Of a stretch of DNA of 32,977 nucleotides, positions 1 through 6,407 are shown piece after piece (the first letter of the stretch is position 1; each line of letters starts with the position of its first letter). The translations under genes and the position numbers were made by a program. This stretch comes from Phycisphaeraceae bacterium (GTDB lineage: Bacteria; Planctomycetota; Phycisphaerae; Phycisphaerales; Phycisphaeraceae): contig NYZC01000229.1 in NCBI GenBank assembly GCA_002686995.1, forward strand, positions 1 through 32,977, written 5' to 3'. The notes under the pieces were generated by a model that saw only the letters and a list, made by a program, of their open reading frames with translations, ran no database searches and had not been told where the DNA came from.

Positions 1-54
1 AACTGTCGATGCCCCACCGCGCTGGCCGTAGTCAGGTTCTTTCGACTTTCGACC
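1..54. repeat. Dispersed intergenic repeat, module A (left copy)
   Basis: This stretch is nearly identical to 32871-32930 in the same orientation. Both contain the core tgtcgatgccccaccgcg or cgtcgatgccccaccgcg and then run into heptad cgacttt/cgacctt repeats. No coding frame is apparent. The left copy begins at the window edge, so it may be incomplete. Confidence 0.75.
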
Positions 55-86
55 TTCCGACTTTCCGACTTGCGGGCGAAGCCCGC
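37..86. repeat. Heptad cgacttt/cgacctt tract with adjoining GC hairpin
   Basis: Degenerate 7-bp units (cgacttt, cgacctt and variants) run to about position 70. A perfect 6-bp hairpin follows at 72-86 (gcgggc, loop gaa, gcccgc). A very similar hairpin with a ttc loop abuts the same heptad family at 28381-28395, so hairpin plus heptads looks like one recurring unit. It could act as a transcription terminator, but no oligo-T tract follows. Confidence 0.6.
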
Positions 87-87
87 G

Positions 88-131
88 TTAGATTCTTCCG
101 CCGTCACTTCTTGTCGCGGTGACGAGAAGTT
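88..131. repeat. Dispersed intergenic repeat, module B with hairpin (left copy)
   Basis: This is homologous to 32798-32841 in the same orientation. The core is a 10-bp stem at 106-115 and 121-130 with a 5-nt loop. The single mismatch relative to the right copy would still pair as G-U in RNA, which hints that the structure matters. Confidence 0.7.
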
Positions 132-135
132 GAAG

Positions 136-211
136 AACCACGGATGAACACGGATGAACACGGATCCTTTTTCTTTCTGATTCATCCGTGTCCATCCGTG
201 TCCATCCGTGG
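136..211. repeat. Inverted pair of 10-bp-period cacggatg repeats
   Basis: The left arm (136-165) holds three copies of a cacggatgaa-like decamer. The right arm (181-211) holds the reverse complement. The arms are about 30 bp long with a few mismatches, around a T-rich spacer of about 15 nt. Related single-arm copies lie at 5099-5131 and, more diverged, at 13020-13079. The element sits downstream of the minus-strand hydrolase gene and may help end its transcript. Confidence 0.8.
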
Positions 212-249
212 TCCCTGAACGGTGCGGCTCAGCCGCGCTAGTCATTAAT

Positions 250-1194
250 TCAATCAAGTTGGTCGGCGAGCCAGCGGCCGGTCTCTTCCAGCAATCGCGG
301 GTCGCACGCTGCGGTGACGTGATCGCCGGGCAGCATCGTCGCCCTGAACAGATCGCTGCATCCCTGCGCAGAGTACGCCTGGCGTGCGGCGTCCATGATC
401 GGCTCGACGCCGTCGCGCGGGAAATCGTCTTCGCCCTGGATCGCCATCAGCGGACGCGGGGCGATCGACGCCACCAGCGCCTCGCGGCTCGCATGCCGTC
501 GCAAGCTCGGGACCCACGCGTGCCAGGAGGCGTCCCTTCGGACGCGCAGCGCCGACTCGTAGGTGAGCATGCAGCCCCCGGCGACCGCGACCCTGATCCT
601 TGGCTCGACGACCGTGGTCGACCAGCAGGTCGTGCCGCCCATCGAGTAGCCGTACATACCGAGCCGCGCAGCATCGACGTCGTCACGCGTCTCGAGGTAA
701 TCGATGGCACACTGAACGTCGTGGATCAGCAGGCCCTGGAGCGCGAGTCCGTCGATGATGCACTGCCGGTGCAGCCACGCCCATTCGGTCTGAAAGAAAT
801 CGAACCAGGCCGGCTCGTCTTCGCGACGGTCCGGAGCGCCCGCCAGCCGGTCGCCGTGCGCACGGGCGTCGATGCCGAGCACGGCCAGGCCGTGCGACAC
901 GAGGTGCGCCGCGCCGGGATGCTTCACCGACGGGATGCCGCTGTGCGGGCCGAACATGAAGATGTCCTTGCCCTCGCTCCAGCCGTGATGCGCGACGACG
1001 ACCGGCGGACGCCCGACGCCTTCGGGCCGAAGCATGACCGCAGGGATCGGCGCCTCGTCGTCATTTCGGATTTCGAGCCGCTCGACGGTCCACGGCCCGA
1101 CGTCGCCTGCTCCAAGCGCAACGCCCGTCACGCGCCCGCGCTGCGGAAGCGGGCCGAGGCATTGGCGGTACCAGTCGACAGGAGTCGGGGGCAT
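250..1194 (-). CDS. Alpha/beta hydrolase, dienelactone hydrolase-like esterase
   Basis: A 314-residue predicted serine hydrolase. The nucleophile elbow is G-Y-S-M-G-G with Ser about residue 184. The candidate acid lies in GEDDFPRD (about 256-257) and the candidate histidine in GDHV (about 292), the expected triad order for an alpha/beta hydrolase. An upstream VVVAHHGW segment fits the oxyanion-hole strand. No signal peptide is apparent, so it is probably cytoplasmic. The substrate cannot be read from the sequence; relatives include dienelactone hydrolases and acyl or acetyl esterases. I prefer the ATG at 1194; an in-frame GTG at 1215 would add seven residues. It is transcribed divergently from the PhyH gene, with about 90 bp between the starts, so the two may share a control region. 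Confidence 0.85.
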   Translation of the reverse strand: MPPTPVDWYRQCLGPLPQRGRVTGVALGAGDVGPWTVERLEIRNDDEAPIPAVMLRPEGVGRPPVVVAHHGWSEGKDIFMFGPHSGIPSVKHPGAAHLVSHGLAVLGIDARAHGDRLAGAPDRREDEPAWFDFFQTEWAWLHRQCIIDGLALQGLLIHDVQCAIDYLETRDDVDAARLGMYGYSMGGTTCWSTTVVEPRIRVAVAGGCMLTYESALRVRRDASWHAWVPSLRRHASREALVASIAPRPLMAIQGEDDFPRDGVEPIMDAARQAYSAQGCSDLFRATMLPGDHVTAACDPRLLEETGRWLADQLD

Positions 1195-1284
1195 GGGACG
1201 ATCGTAGCATGTCACCTACAGAGAGATTAATTAAGCTATGCGTCAATAGGCCAATCGTTATTCGTCATATTGGACTCCGCAGCC

Positions 1285-2163
1285 ATGGACAGCTCCTTCA
1301 CCAACAGCCTCGAGAGCATCGAATCGGCGCGCCGGCCGGACGTCGACTGGCACCGCCTTTCCACCGCCGAGCGCATCCGCTGGATCGAGCTCGAGGGCTA
1401 CGTCGTACTGCCCGACCTGCTGCCTCCCGACCGGGTCGAGACCCTCCGAACCGAGCTTGACGAGATGCCGACGACCGCGGTCGACTACAGCGAGCATCAG
1501 CGCGGCGTCAGGGACCTGCAGTACTCGGACTGCCGAAATGCCCTTGGCGTCGTCGCACTGCCCGCCGTCACGGACTTCCTGGGCAAGCTTTTCGGTGATG
1601 AGCTGATCTGCACGTCGATCGCCTTTGCTCGATCCGAACCGGGCCATCCCGGCATCGCGATTCACGCCGACGCGCAGCCCTACGGATCGAAGATCTTCGG
1701 CGTGACGGCGAGCTCACCGTGCCTGGTCCGCGTGCTCTACTACCTTGACGATCTGACCCCGAAGCGCAGCCCGTTCAAGGTGATCCCCCGGTCGCACCTG
1801 TCGCTGCACGCCGACGGCATCCCCTACGAGCGATACCTCGCGCACGAGGACGAGGAGATGGTGACATGCCCGGCCGGATCCGCGGTCGTCATCAACCAGA
1901 AGGTGTTTCACGGCAACTACCCCAACTACGACGATCAGCCGCGCCGCCTGCTCGCGATCGCATACCGTCCCGCCTGGGCGGGACCGATCGCCGAAGTCGA
2001 GGAGTACGATGAATCCCGACTCTCCGGAGTGCCGGAGGACGCGCGACGCTACTTCAAAAGCCTCAACACGCGCCACATCAACTTCGACGTCCCCAACCGA
2101 CCCGACGATATGGGGCGCGGCGCGGCGGGCATCGCCCCGAGCCGGTGGGGGAACGGCGCGTAA
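1285..2163 (+). CDS. Phytanoyl-CoA dioxygenase (PhyH) family protein
   Basis: A predicted Fe(II)/2-oxoglutarate-dependent oxygenase of about 292 residues. The N-terminal EGYVVLPDLLPPDRVETLR segment is typical of the family. The facial triad can be read as H-A-D (His about 127, Asp about 129) and a distal His in VFHGN (about 209). An Arg in RRLLAI (about 220) is placed to bind 2-oxoglutarate. The double-stranded beta-helix core spans about 110-235. PhyH proteins hydroxylate diverse substrates, from phytanoyl-CoA to antibiotics and compatible solutes, so the substrate is unknown. An in-frame TTG at 1270 could add five residues, but neither start has a convincing ribosome-binding site. The gene is single-copy and followed by a broken kelch gene on the other strand. 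Confidence 0.88.
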   Translation: MDSSFTNSLESIESARRPDVDWHRLSTAERIRWIELEGYVVLPDLLPPDRVETLRTELDEMPTTAVDYSEHQRGVRDLQYSDCRNALGVVALPAVTDFLGKLFGDELICTSIAFARSEPGHPGIAIHADAQPYGSKIFGVTASSPCLVRVLYYLDDLTPKRSPFKVIPRSHLSLHADGIPYERYLAHEDEEMVTCPAGSAVVINQKVFHGNYPNYDDQPRRLLAIAYRPAWAGPIAEVEEYDESRLSGVPEDARRYFKSLNTRHINFDVPNRPDDMGRGAAGIAPSRWGNGA

Positions 2164-2195
2164 GCAAGCCTTCTCGTCCTCGATCGCGCCCTTGA

Positions 2196-2632
2196 CTACC
2201 GGTCAAGATCAATTCGATATCCCACCGTCCTGCGCGTGCCGTCGCCCGACACGTCCACCACGTACACCGAGTCGCCGATCAACGCCACCTGGGGTGGTAG
2301 TTGATGTGACGGGGCAGCGGGAGGTCGAGGCGCTCCCACTTGTTCCCGTGGACCTGATATCGCCATGCCGCCGGCTCGGCGCGCATCCTGCCTTTTCGTG
2401 CATTCCAGACCTGGTTCGTCAGGACCAGGCTCCAGCCCGGCCGGGCCACCGCCTGCGCGATGGCGATGGGCTGCGCCATGTCGACCCTGCGCCACTTGTC
2501 AGCCTCCGGGTCGTAGATCTGAACGAAGTCCAGGTCGTCACTATCGTTCTCGCCTCGATTGTGCGTCCCGCCGATCACGTGGATCTCGCGGTCGTAGGCG
2601 ACGATCGCGGCCTTCTGCACCGAGATCGGCAT
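2196..2632 (-). pseudogene. Kelch-repeat protein remnant, frameshifted and truncated
   Basis: The first frame, from an ATG at 2632, reads AAIVAYDREIHVIGG, then a YDPEADKWRRV segment, then WRYQVHGNKWERLDLPLPRHINYHP. These are classic kelch blade features: a hydrophobic strand plus GG, then the Y-P-x-x-x-W pattern. The frame breaks at a G4 run (2291-2294 on the plus strand). It resumes one base off with QVALIGDSVYVVDVSGD, the start of another blade, and stops at 2196. Restoring one base joins both halves smoothly. Only about two to three blades remain where a kelch propeller has six or seven, so the gene looks both truncated and frameshifted. A sequencing error at the homopolymer could explain the shift but not the short length. 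Confidence 0.65.
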
Positions 2633-2832
2633 GTCCGGATGAACAACTGTTGAACGACTGATGAACAACGACAACACGCGACAGCCGCCGCGGTGACCCA
2701 GGCTCTGTTTCACGGTCACGACCGCAACAGGTGCCTTTCTTCGAAGGGCTGAGAGATCCTGCAGCGAATGAGCGCTGACTGGTCGCATCGCCCTGCCCCG
2801 TCGTCGCGGCTGACTACAATGACGACGTTCGC

Positions 2833-3666
2833 ATGAAGCTGAAGCGCAAAAGGTGGATCGCCCTTCTCATCGTGCTCGCACTGATGCTGCTGTCGTTCAC
2901 GTGGATGCGGTGGCGACCCGCGCAGCGGTTCGAGTCGTCGCTGCCGCGCCACCAGGAGTTCCGCGTGGCGACGTGGAACGTCGGGTACTTCTCGATGACG
3001 CGGGACAAGAATGTCCGGAAAACCGACCTGAAACCCATCGTCGAGACGATCCGGGCGCTTCACGCCGACGTGGTCATCCTGCAGGAGCTGGGGTCGCTCG
3101 ACCATCCCGAGACGATCGCCGGCGAGCTCGGCGAGGACTGGAATGCGTACGCGGTCGAGACCGGCCACGGCAGGCAGGTCCTCGCGATCCTCAGCCGTTC
3201 GGAGAGCCGGGAGACCGGGGACTGCGAGTGCGGCGGCAGGAAAGTCAAGACCGTGTCACTCAAGAGCCGTACCGGCCGAAGCGTGTTCGTGGCGGGCGTG
3301 CACTCACCGCACCCCGCGCGCGGGCCGAGCGACACGGTCGACAACATCCGCTGCGTCATCTCACGCGCGCGGGACCGGACCGAGGAGATCCGAATCATCG
3401 CCGGAGACATGAACTACAACTTCGACCCCGATCGCGAAGAAGACGAGTTGTACCGGGAGATCCGTTCGGACTTCGGCGACGGCACGAGCAGCCTGGGCGA
3501 GACCTATTACGCGCACACGCGCATCGACCACGTCTTTCACTACCCCGAATCGCTCGAGGTCGTGGAGGAAGGCTCCGGCCTGCTCGATCTCTCCTGGCGC
3601 TTCGCGAACGTGCCGGGCTTCCGCGATCACCGGCCGATCGTCGTGACGTACGATCTTGGGCAATGA
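2833..3666 (+). CDS. Membrane-anchored endonuclease/exonuclease/phosphatase family protein
   Basis: A 277-residue protein with a basic N-terminus and one hydrophobic helix (about 7-24), so the catalytic domain is probably outside the cytoplasmic membrane. EEP-superfamily motifs occur in order: ATWNV (Asn 49), ILQE (Glu 85), VHSPH (His 157), GDMN (Asp 192, Asn 194), IDHVF (Asp 232) and DHRP (Asp 265, His 266). This is a complete metal-dependent phosphodiesterase active site. Family members act on DNA, phosphoinositides, sphingomyelin or other phosphoesters, and the substrate is not evident here. A CECGG cysteine pair (131, 133) may form a disulfide. A tacaat hexamer lies at 2814-2819 but no matching -35 was found. 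The gene stands alone, downstream of the kelch remnant on the opposite strand. Confidence 0.88.
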   Translation: MKLKRKRWIALLIVLALMLLSFTWMRWRPAQRFESSLPRHQEFRVATWNVGYFSMTRDKNVRKTDLKPIVETIRALHADVVILQELGSLDHPETIAGELGEDWNAYAVETGHGRQVLAILSRSESRETGDCECGGRKVKTVSLKSRTGRSVFVAGVHSPHPARGPSDTVDNIRCVISRARDRTEEIRIIAGDMNYNFDPDREEDELYREIRSDFGDGTSSLGETYYAHTRIDHVFHYPESLEVVEEGSGLLDLSWRFANVPGFRDHRPIVVTYDLGQ

Positions 3667-3673
3667 GATTTCA

Positions 3674-3881
3674 GGGGTATGGGGGGTACGGGTATCGGGG
3701 CGCGAAGTCGCGCTGCATCCGGAATCAGGGCGCGGCGCATCAGACCCGCGGGCTTGCGCCGCGCGGTTCGCAGGACCGGTGGCGTACCGTGGGCGTCAGC
3801 CTGGCGTCAGCCCACGGGTCGAACGTGCGGCAACCTGGGACCGAATGCGTCGCAATCCCCCGCACTCCGCACCCGAAACCC
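3674..3881. repeat. Palindromic repeat R1 (copy 1) flanked by G-rich and C-rich heptads
   Basis: This spacer lies between convergent genes. The centre is a perfect 10-bp stem at 3730-3739 and 3755-3764 around a smaller ccc/ggg stem. It shares gcgcgaag, gcatccgg and cgcatcagaccc words, in order, with 23629-23726. To its left (3674-3701) are G-rich units of 7 bp. To its right (about 3833-3895) are C-rich units of 7 bp that run up to and slightly into the end of the DUF983 gene. No gene was seen here. Confidence 0.7.
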
Positions 3882-4259
3882 TCACACCCCGTCCTCTCCC
3901 CCGCGCATCCGCAGGTAAAAGTCAAGCGCCGTGCACACGCCCTGACGCTGCGGCATGGTGAGCACGATCGCCGTGATGGTCAGGGCCAGGAACACGCCGC
4001 GTCCCATCCAGCTTTCCGGCTGGACGCCGAAGTAGAGCAGCGCGATCGCCACGGCAATGAAGATTCGGTCGCCGACGATCCAGAAGGCCCAGGTGTCGCC
4101 GGGCTTCGGCTCGAACTCGAGACGGCAATGAGGACACCGGTCGTGCAGCACGAACCAGCGCCGGAACTGGTTACCGACCCCGCAGCGCGGGCAACGTCGG
4201 CGCAGTCCGCGCCAGAGCACTCGGTGCAACGATGCCGTGCGATGCGCCGACGGGCTCAC
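3882..4259 (-). CDS. DUF983 family small membrane protein
   Basis: A 125-residue protein with two CxxC pairs (CPRC about 23-26, CPHC about 42-45) that look like a zinc ribbon. Two hydrophobic helices follow (about 57-78 and 88-102), and the C-terminus is MPQRQGVCTALDFYLRMRG. This layout of CPRC, CPHC, a PGDxWAFW-like segment and two TM helices matches DUF983, whose biochemical role is not known. The GTG start at 4259 overlaps the stop of the upstream methyltransferase by four bases (GTGA), indicating translational coupling. A longer open frame continues upstream but runs antisense inside the methyltransferase and is not credible. Confidence 0.85.
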   Translation of the reverse strand: MSPSAHRTASLHRVLWRGLRRRCPRCGVGNQFRRWFVLHDRCPHCRLEFEPKPGDTWAFWIVGDRIFIAVAIALLYFGVQPESWMGRGVFLALTITAIVLTMPQRQGVCTALDFYLRMRGGEDGV

Positions 4260-5074
4260 GCGGCGCTCGCCACGGCATCCTCCCGACGTTGACCGCCGCG
4301 CAGCGCCGCTTGCCACTTCTCGTCGAAAGGCACCGCCGCGTCGGACGCCCAGAAGTAGAGATTGTGCCGGTGCTCGTAGATCGTCTCGAACACGGTCACG
4401 TGGGCGAAGTGCGGCTCGAGGAACCGCATGAGGTCCTGCTTGCTCTTGAACTCGTACTCGTGGTGCGAGAGCGATTTCTCCCCGTCGCCGCGCTCCACGA
4501 TCGTGTAGCCGCTCAGGATGCCGCCGGGCGCCAGCCGGCTGCGGATCCCGGCGAGGATCGTATCGATCTCCTCCGGCGTGAAGTGCTCGATCGCCCCGTC
4601 CCACACGATGTTCTCGAAGCGGCCCTCGGGCAGATCGGTCCGGATGTCGGCCAGAACGTACGAGATGTTGTCCGCTCGATTGCGGCGTCGCGCGATGCGA
4701 ATCGCTTCGGCGTCGAAGTCACACGCGACGACCTCGCGGGAACGGCAACCGTAGAAGTTGAGCGCGTTGAATCCGTCCCCACAGGCCAGCTCGAGCACCC
4801 GGCCGCCCTTGAGGGCGAGGGCGCCGAAGACGCCGCGCTCGAGCCAGACCGGCGCCCTGGAGTGCCGCCACTGGTAGTAGAGATCGATGTGATGATCGAA
4901 GAACTCGGGCTGCGGATCGAGCCCCCACTGCACGAGCATCTGCCGACGATGAGCGGATGCGACCCAGCGTGCCGCGATCCGCGCCTCGAGCCGGAACAGC
5001 GGCTCGAGCAGCCGCTTGGGCGCCAGGCGCTTCACGAATGCGGGCACGCGTCCGACCTGTCGTTCCGCCGACAT
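4256..5074 (-). CDS. Class I SAM-dependent methyltransferase
   Basis: A 272-residue cytoplasmic protein with a Rossmann-fold methyltransferase core. Motif I is VLELACGDGF (about 93-102), the ribose-binding acidic residue lies in ACDFD (about 119), and ADIRTDLP (about 142-149) with WDGAIEHF (about 158-165) form motifs II and III. The first ~80 residues are basic and helical. The start is supported by a good GGAGG site just upstream of the ATG at 5074. It lies downstream of two glycosyltransferase genes on the same strand and overlaps the next gene by four bases. It may methylate a sugar, lipid or glycan end produced by the neighbours, which is inference from context. The 80-bp gap upstream holds a cacggatg repeat. 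Confidence 0.88.
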   Translation of the reverse strand: MSAERQVGRVPAFVKRLAPKRLLEPLFRLEARIAARWVASAHRRQMLVQWGLDPQPEFFDHHIDLYYQWRHSRAPVWLERGVFGALALKGGRVLELACGDGFNALNFYGCRSREVVACDFDAEAIRIARRRNRADNISYVLADIRTDLPEGRFENIVWDGAIEHFTPEEIDTILAGIRSRLAPGGILSGYTIVERGDGEKSLSHHEYEFKSKQDLMRFLEPHFAHVTVFETIYEHRHNLYFWASDAAVPFDEKWQAALRGGQRREDAVASAA

Positions 5075-5098
5075 GCTTCAACCTCCGTCCGGGTGGAA

Positions 5099-5131
5099 GA
5101 ACCACGGATGGACACGGATGGACACGGATGA
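5099..5131. repeat. cacggatg decamer repeat, single arm
   Basis: Three decamer units of cacggatgga type lie between a glycosyltransferase stop and a methyltransferase start. They are near-identical to one arm of the inverted pair at 136-211. Their place inside an apparent operon argues against a strong terminator role on their own. Confidence 0.75.
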
Positions 5132-5154
5132 AGGACGGGCAAGGGAAGTCAGCC

Positions 5155-6384
5155 CTAGAACTCCATATCCAGCTCCGCCGCCTTGCCGGTCTGGTTCGCC
5201 TCGAACGCGTAGTCGTACGCCTGCTCGTACTGGCGGGCCACCACCTCCCACGAGACGACCTCGTCTAGGTACACCTCGAGTCGATGCCCGAGCTCGAGCC
5301 GCAGCTGCTCGTCGCACGCAAGCTGAATCACCGCGTCGCGAAGGTTGTTCCTGTTGGTAAAGAGCAGGCCGCCGCCGCTCTCGATGGTCTGCGCCGTCAG
5401 GCCTTCCATCGGGGCGGTCGTCACGTACGGCTTGTTGAGGGCGATGATGCGCGCCAGCGTGCCGGACTGGGTTTCGTCGGTCGACGGGAGCACGATGAAG
5501 TCGCAGACCGCCATCATCTTGTAATATTCTTCGCCGCGCGGCACGAACTCGTAGTAGTGCGCGAGCCCCTTCTGCTCGAGCAGCTCGACCTGCCCCTTGT
5601 AGCGCTCGTAGTCCGACTGGTGGTTGGGGTCGCGCATCGCGCCGGCCGCGAGCAGGTCCCACTCGACGCCCGTGCGCTCGCGCACCGTCGCTTCGATCTC
5701 CTCCCACATGGAGGTCAGGATGTCCCAGCGCTTGTTCGACTGGATCCACCCGATCAGCCCCACAAGGTGCCGCCCCAGGTCCGGGTTGCGATTGAGGCCC
5801 AGCTCTTCCCTGAGCCGGGGCACCTCCTTGATGCTCCAGCGGTGATCAGGGCGGGCGCCGTGCGGCACCACCATCACGTTGCGCGGCGTCGTCCAGCCGC
5901 GCGCCGTGAAGTTCCAGTCGAGGCGCCACTTCTGGTAGTGGCACTTGAGCAGGAAGATGTCGCAGCGCTTGCAGCAGCGGTAGACGAAGTTCGCCTCGCG
6001 CTCCGTCAGCCGCCCGTGCACGGTGTGCGGCTCGATGACCAGCGGCCACCGCGACAGCGCGTTGAGCATCTCGAGGAAGCCCGCGTTCTCGTCGCCGTGT
6101 CCGCGTTCGTCCACGTACTCGTAGAGCCCGTACTCGTGCTCGATGTGCACGGCGCACGGCTGCAGCTTCTCGATCTGCTCTGCGACCGGCACCCACCAGT
6201 CGCGCCGGGACATGTCGATCAGGGGAAAGACGCCTTCGCCCTCGCCGTCGAGGTGGCTGATCACGAAGACGTCCCGCTCCGGCCGGCCCGCGGCGATGAA
6301 CTCGCGGGCCTCCTCGCAGAACGTCGCAATCCCGCAGAGGCGCGGGGGATACGAGCTGATCATCACGACGGGAGGCACCGGCAT
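5155..6384 (-). CDS. GT4-like glycosyltransferase
   Basis: A 409-residue protein that begins with SSYPPRLCGIATF, the N-terminal Rossmann signature of a mannosyltransferase-like GT4 subgroup. A HIEHEYGLYE segment (about 80-88) aligns with LQHEFGIFGG of the upstream gene product. The C-terminal donor half contains LIGWIQSNKRWD, DFIVLPSTDETQSGTLAR and a conserved-looking YVTTAPMEGL. The usual E-x7-E donor motif is modified: the first Glu is present and the second position is Arg. This gene and the upstream one appear to be paralogues. The enzyme is probably cytoplasmic and would transfer an unknown nucleotide-sugar residue during glycan assembly. The gene follows the upstream glycosyltransferase by 23 bp, so the two are likely co-transcribed. 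Confidence 0.87.
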   Translation of the reverse strand: MPVPPVVMISSYPPRLCGIATFCEEAREFIAAGRPERDVFVISHLDGEGEGVFPLIDMSRRDWWVPVAEQIEKLQPCAVHIEHEYGLYEYVDERGHGDENAGFLEMLNALSRWPLVIEPHTVHGRLTEREANFVYRCCKRCDIFLLKCHYQKWRLDWNFTARGWTTPRNVMVVPHGARPDHRWSIKEVPRLREELGLNRNPDLGRHLVGLIGWIQSNKRWDILTSMWEEIEATVRERTGVEWDLLAAGAMRDPNHQSDYERYKGQVELLEQKGLAHYYEFVPRGEEYYKMMAVCDFIVLPSTDETQSGTLARIIALNKPYVTTAPMEGLTAQTIESGGGLLFTNRNNLRDAVIQLACDEQLRLELGHRLEVYLDEVVSWEVVARQYEQAYDYAFEANQTGKAAELDMEF

Positions 6385-6407
6385 CGATCAATCGTCCACA
6401 CGAGGGC

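Noticed and set aside
1216-1284. Shared sigma70 promoter between hydrolase and PhyH genes
   Set aside because: A ttgacg on the minus strand has no -10 at acceptable spacing; evidence too weak to list.
4260-4604. N-terminal extension of the DUF983 protein
   Set aside because: It lies antisense-phase inside the methyltransferase, has Arg-rich noise composition, and the GTGA-coupled start at 4259 gives the normal family length.
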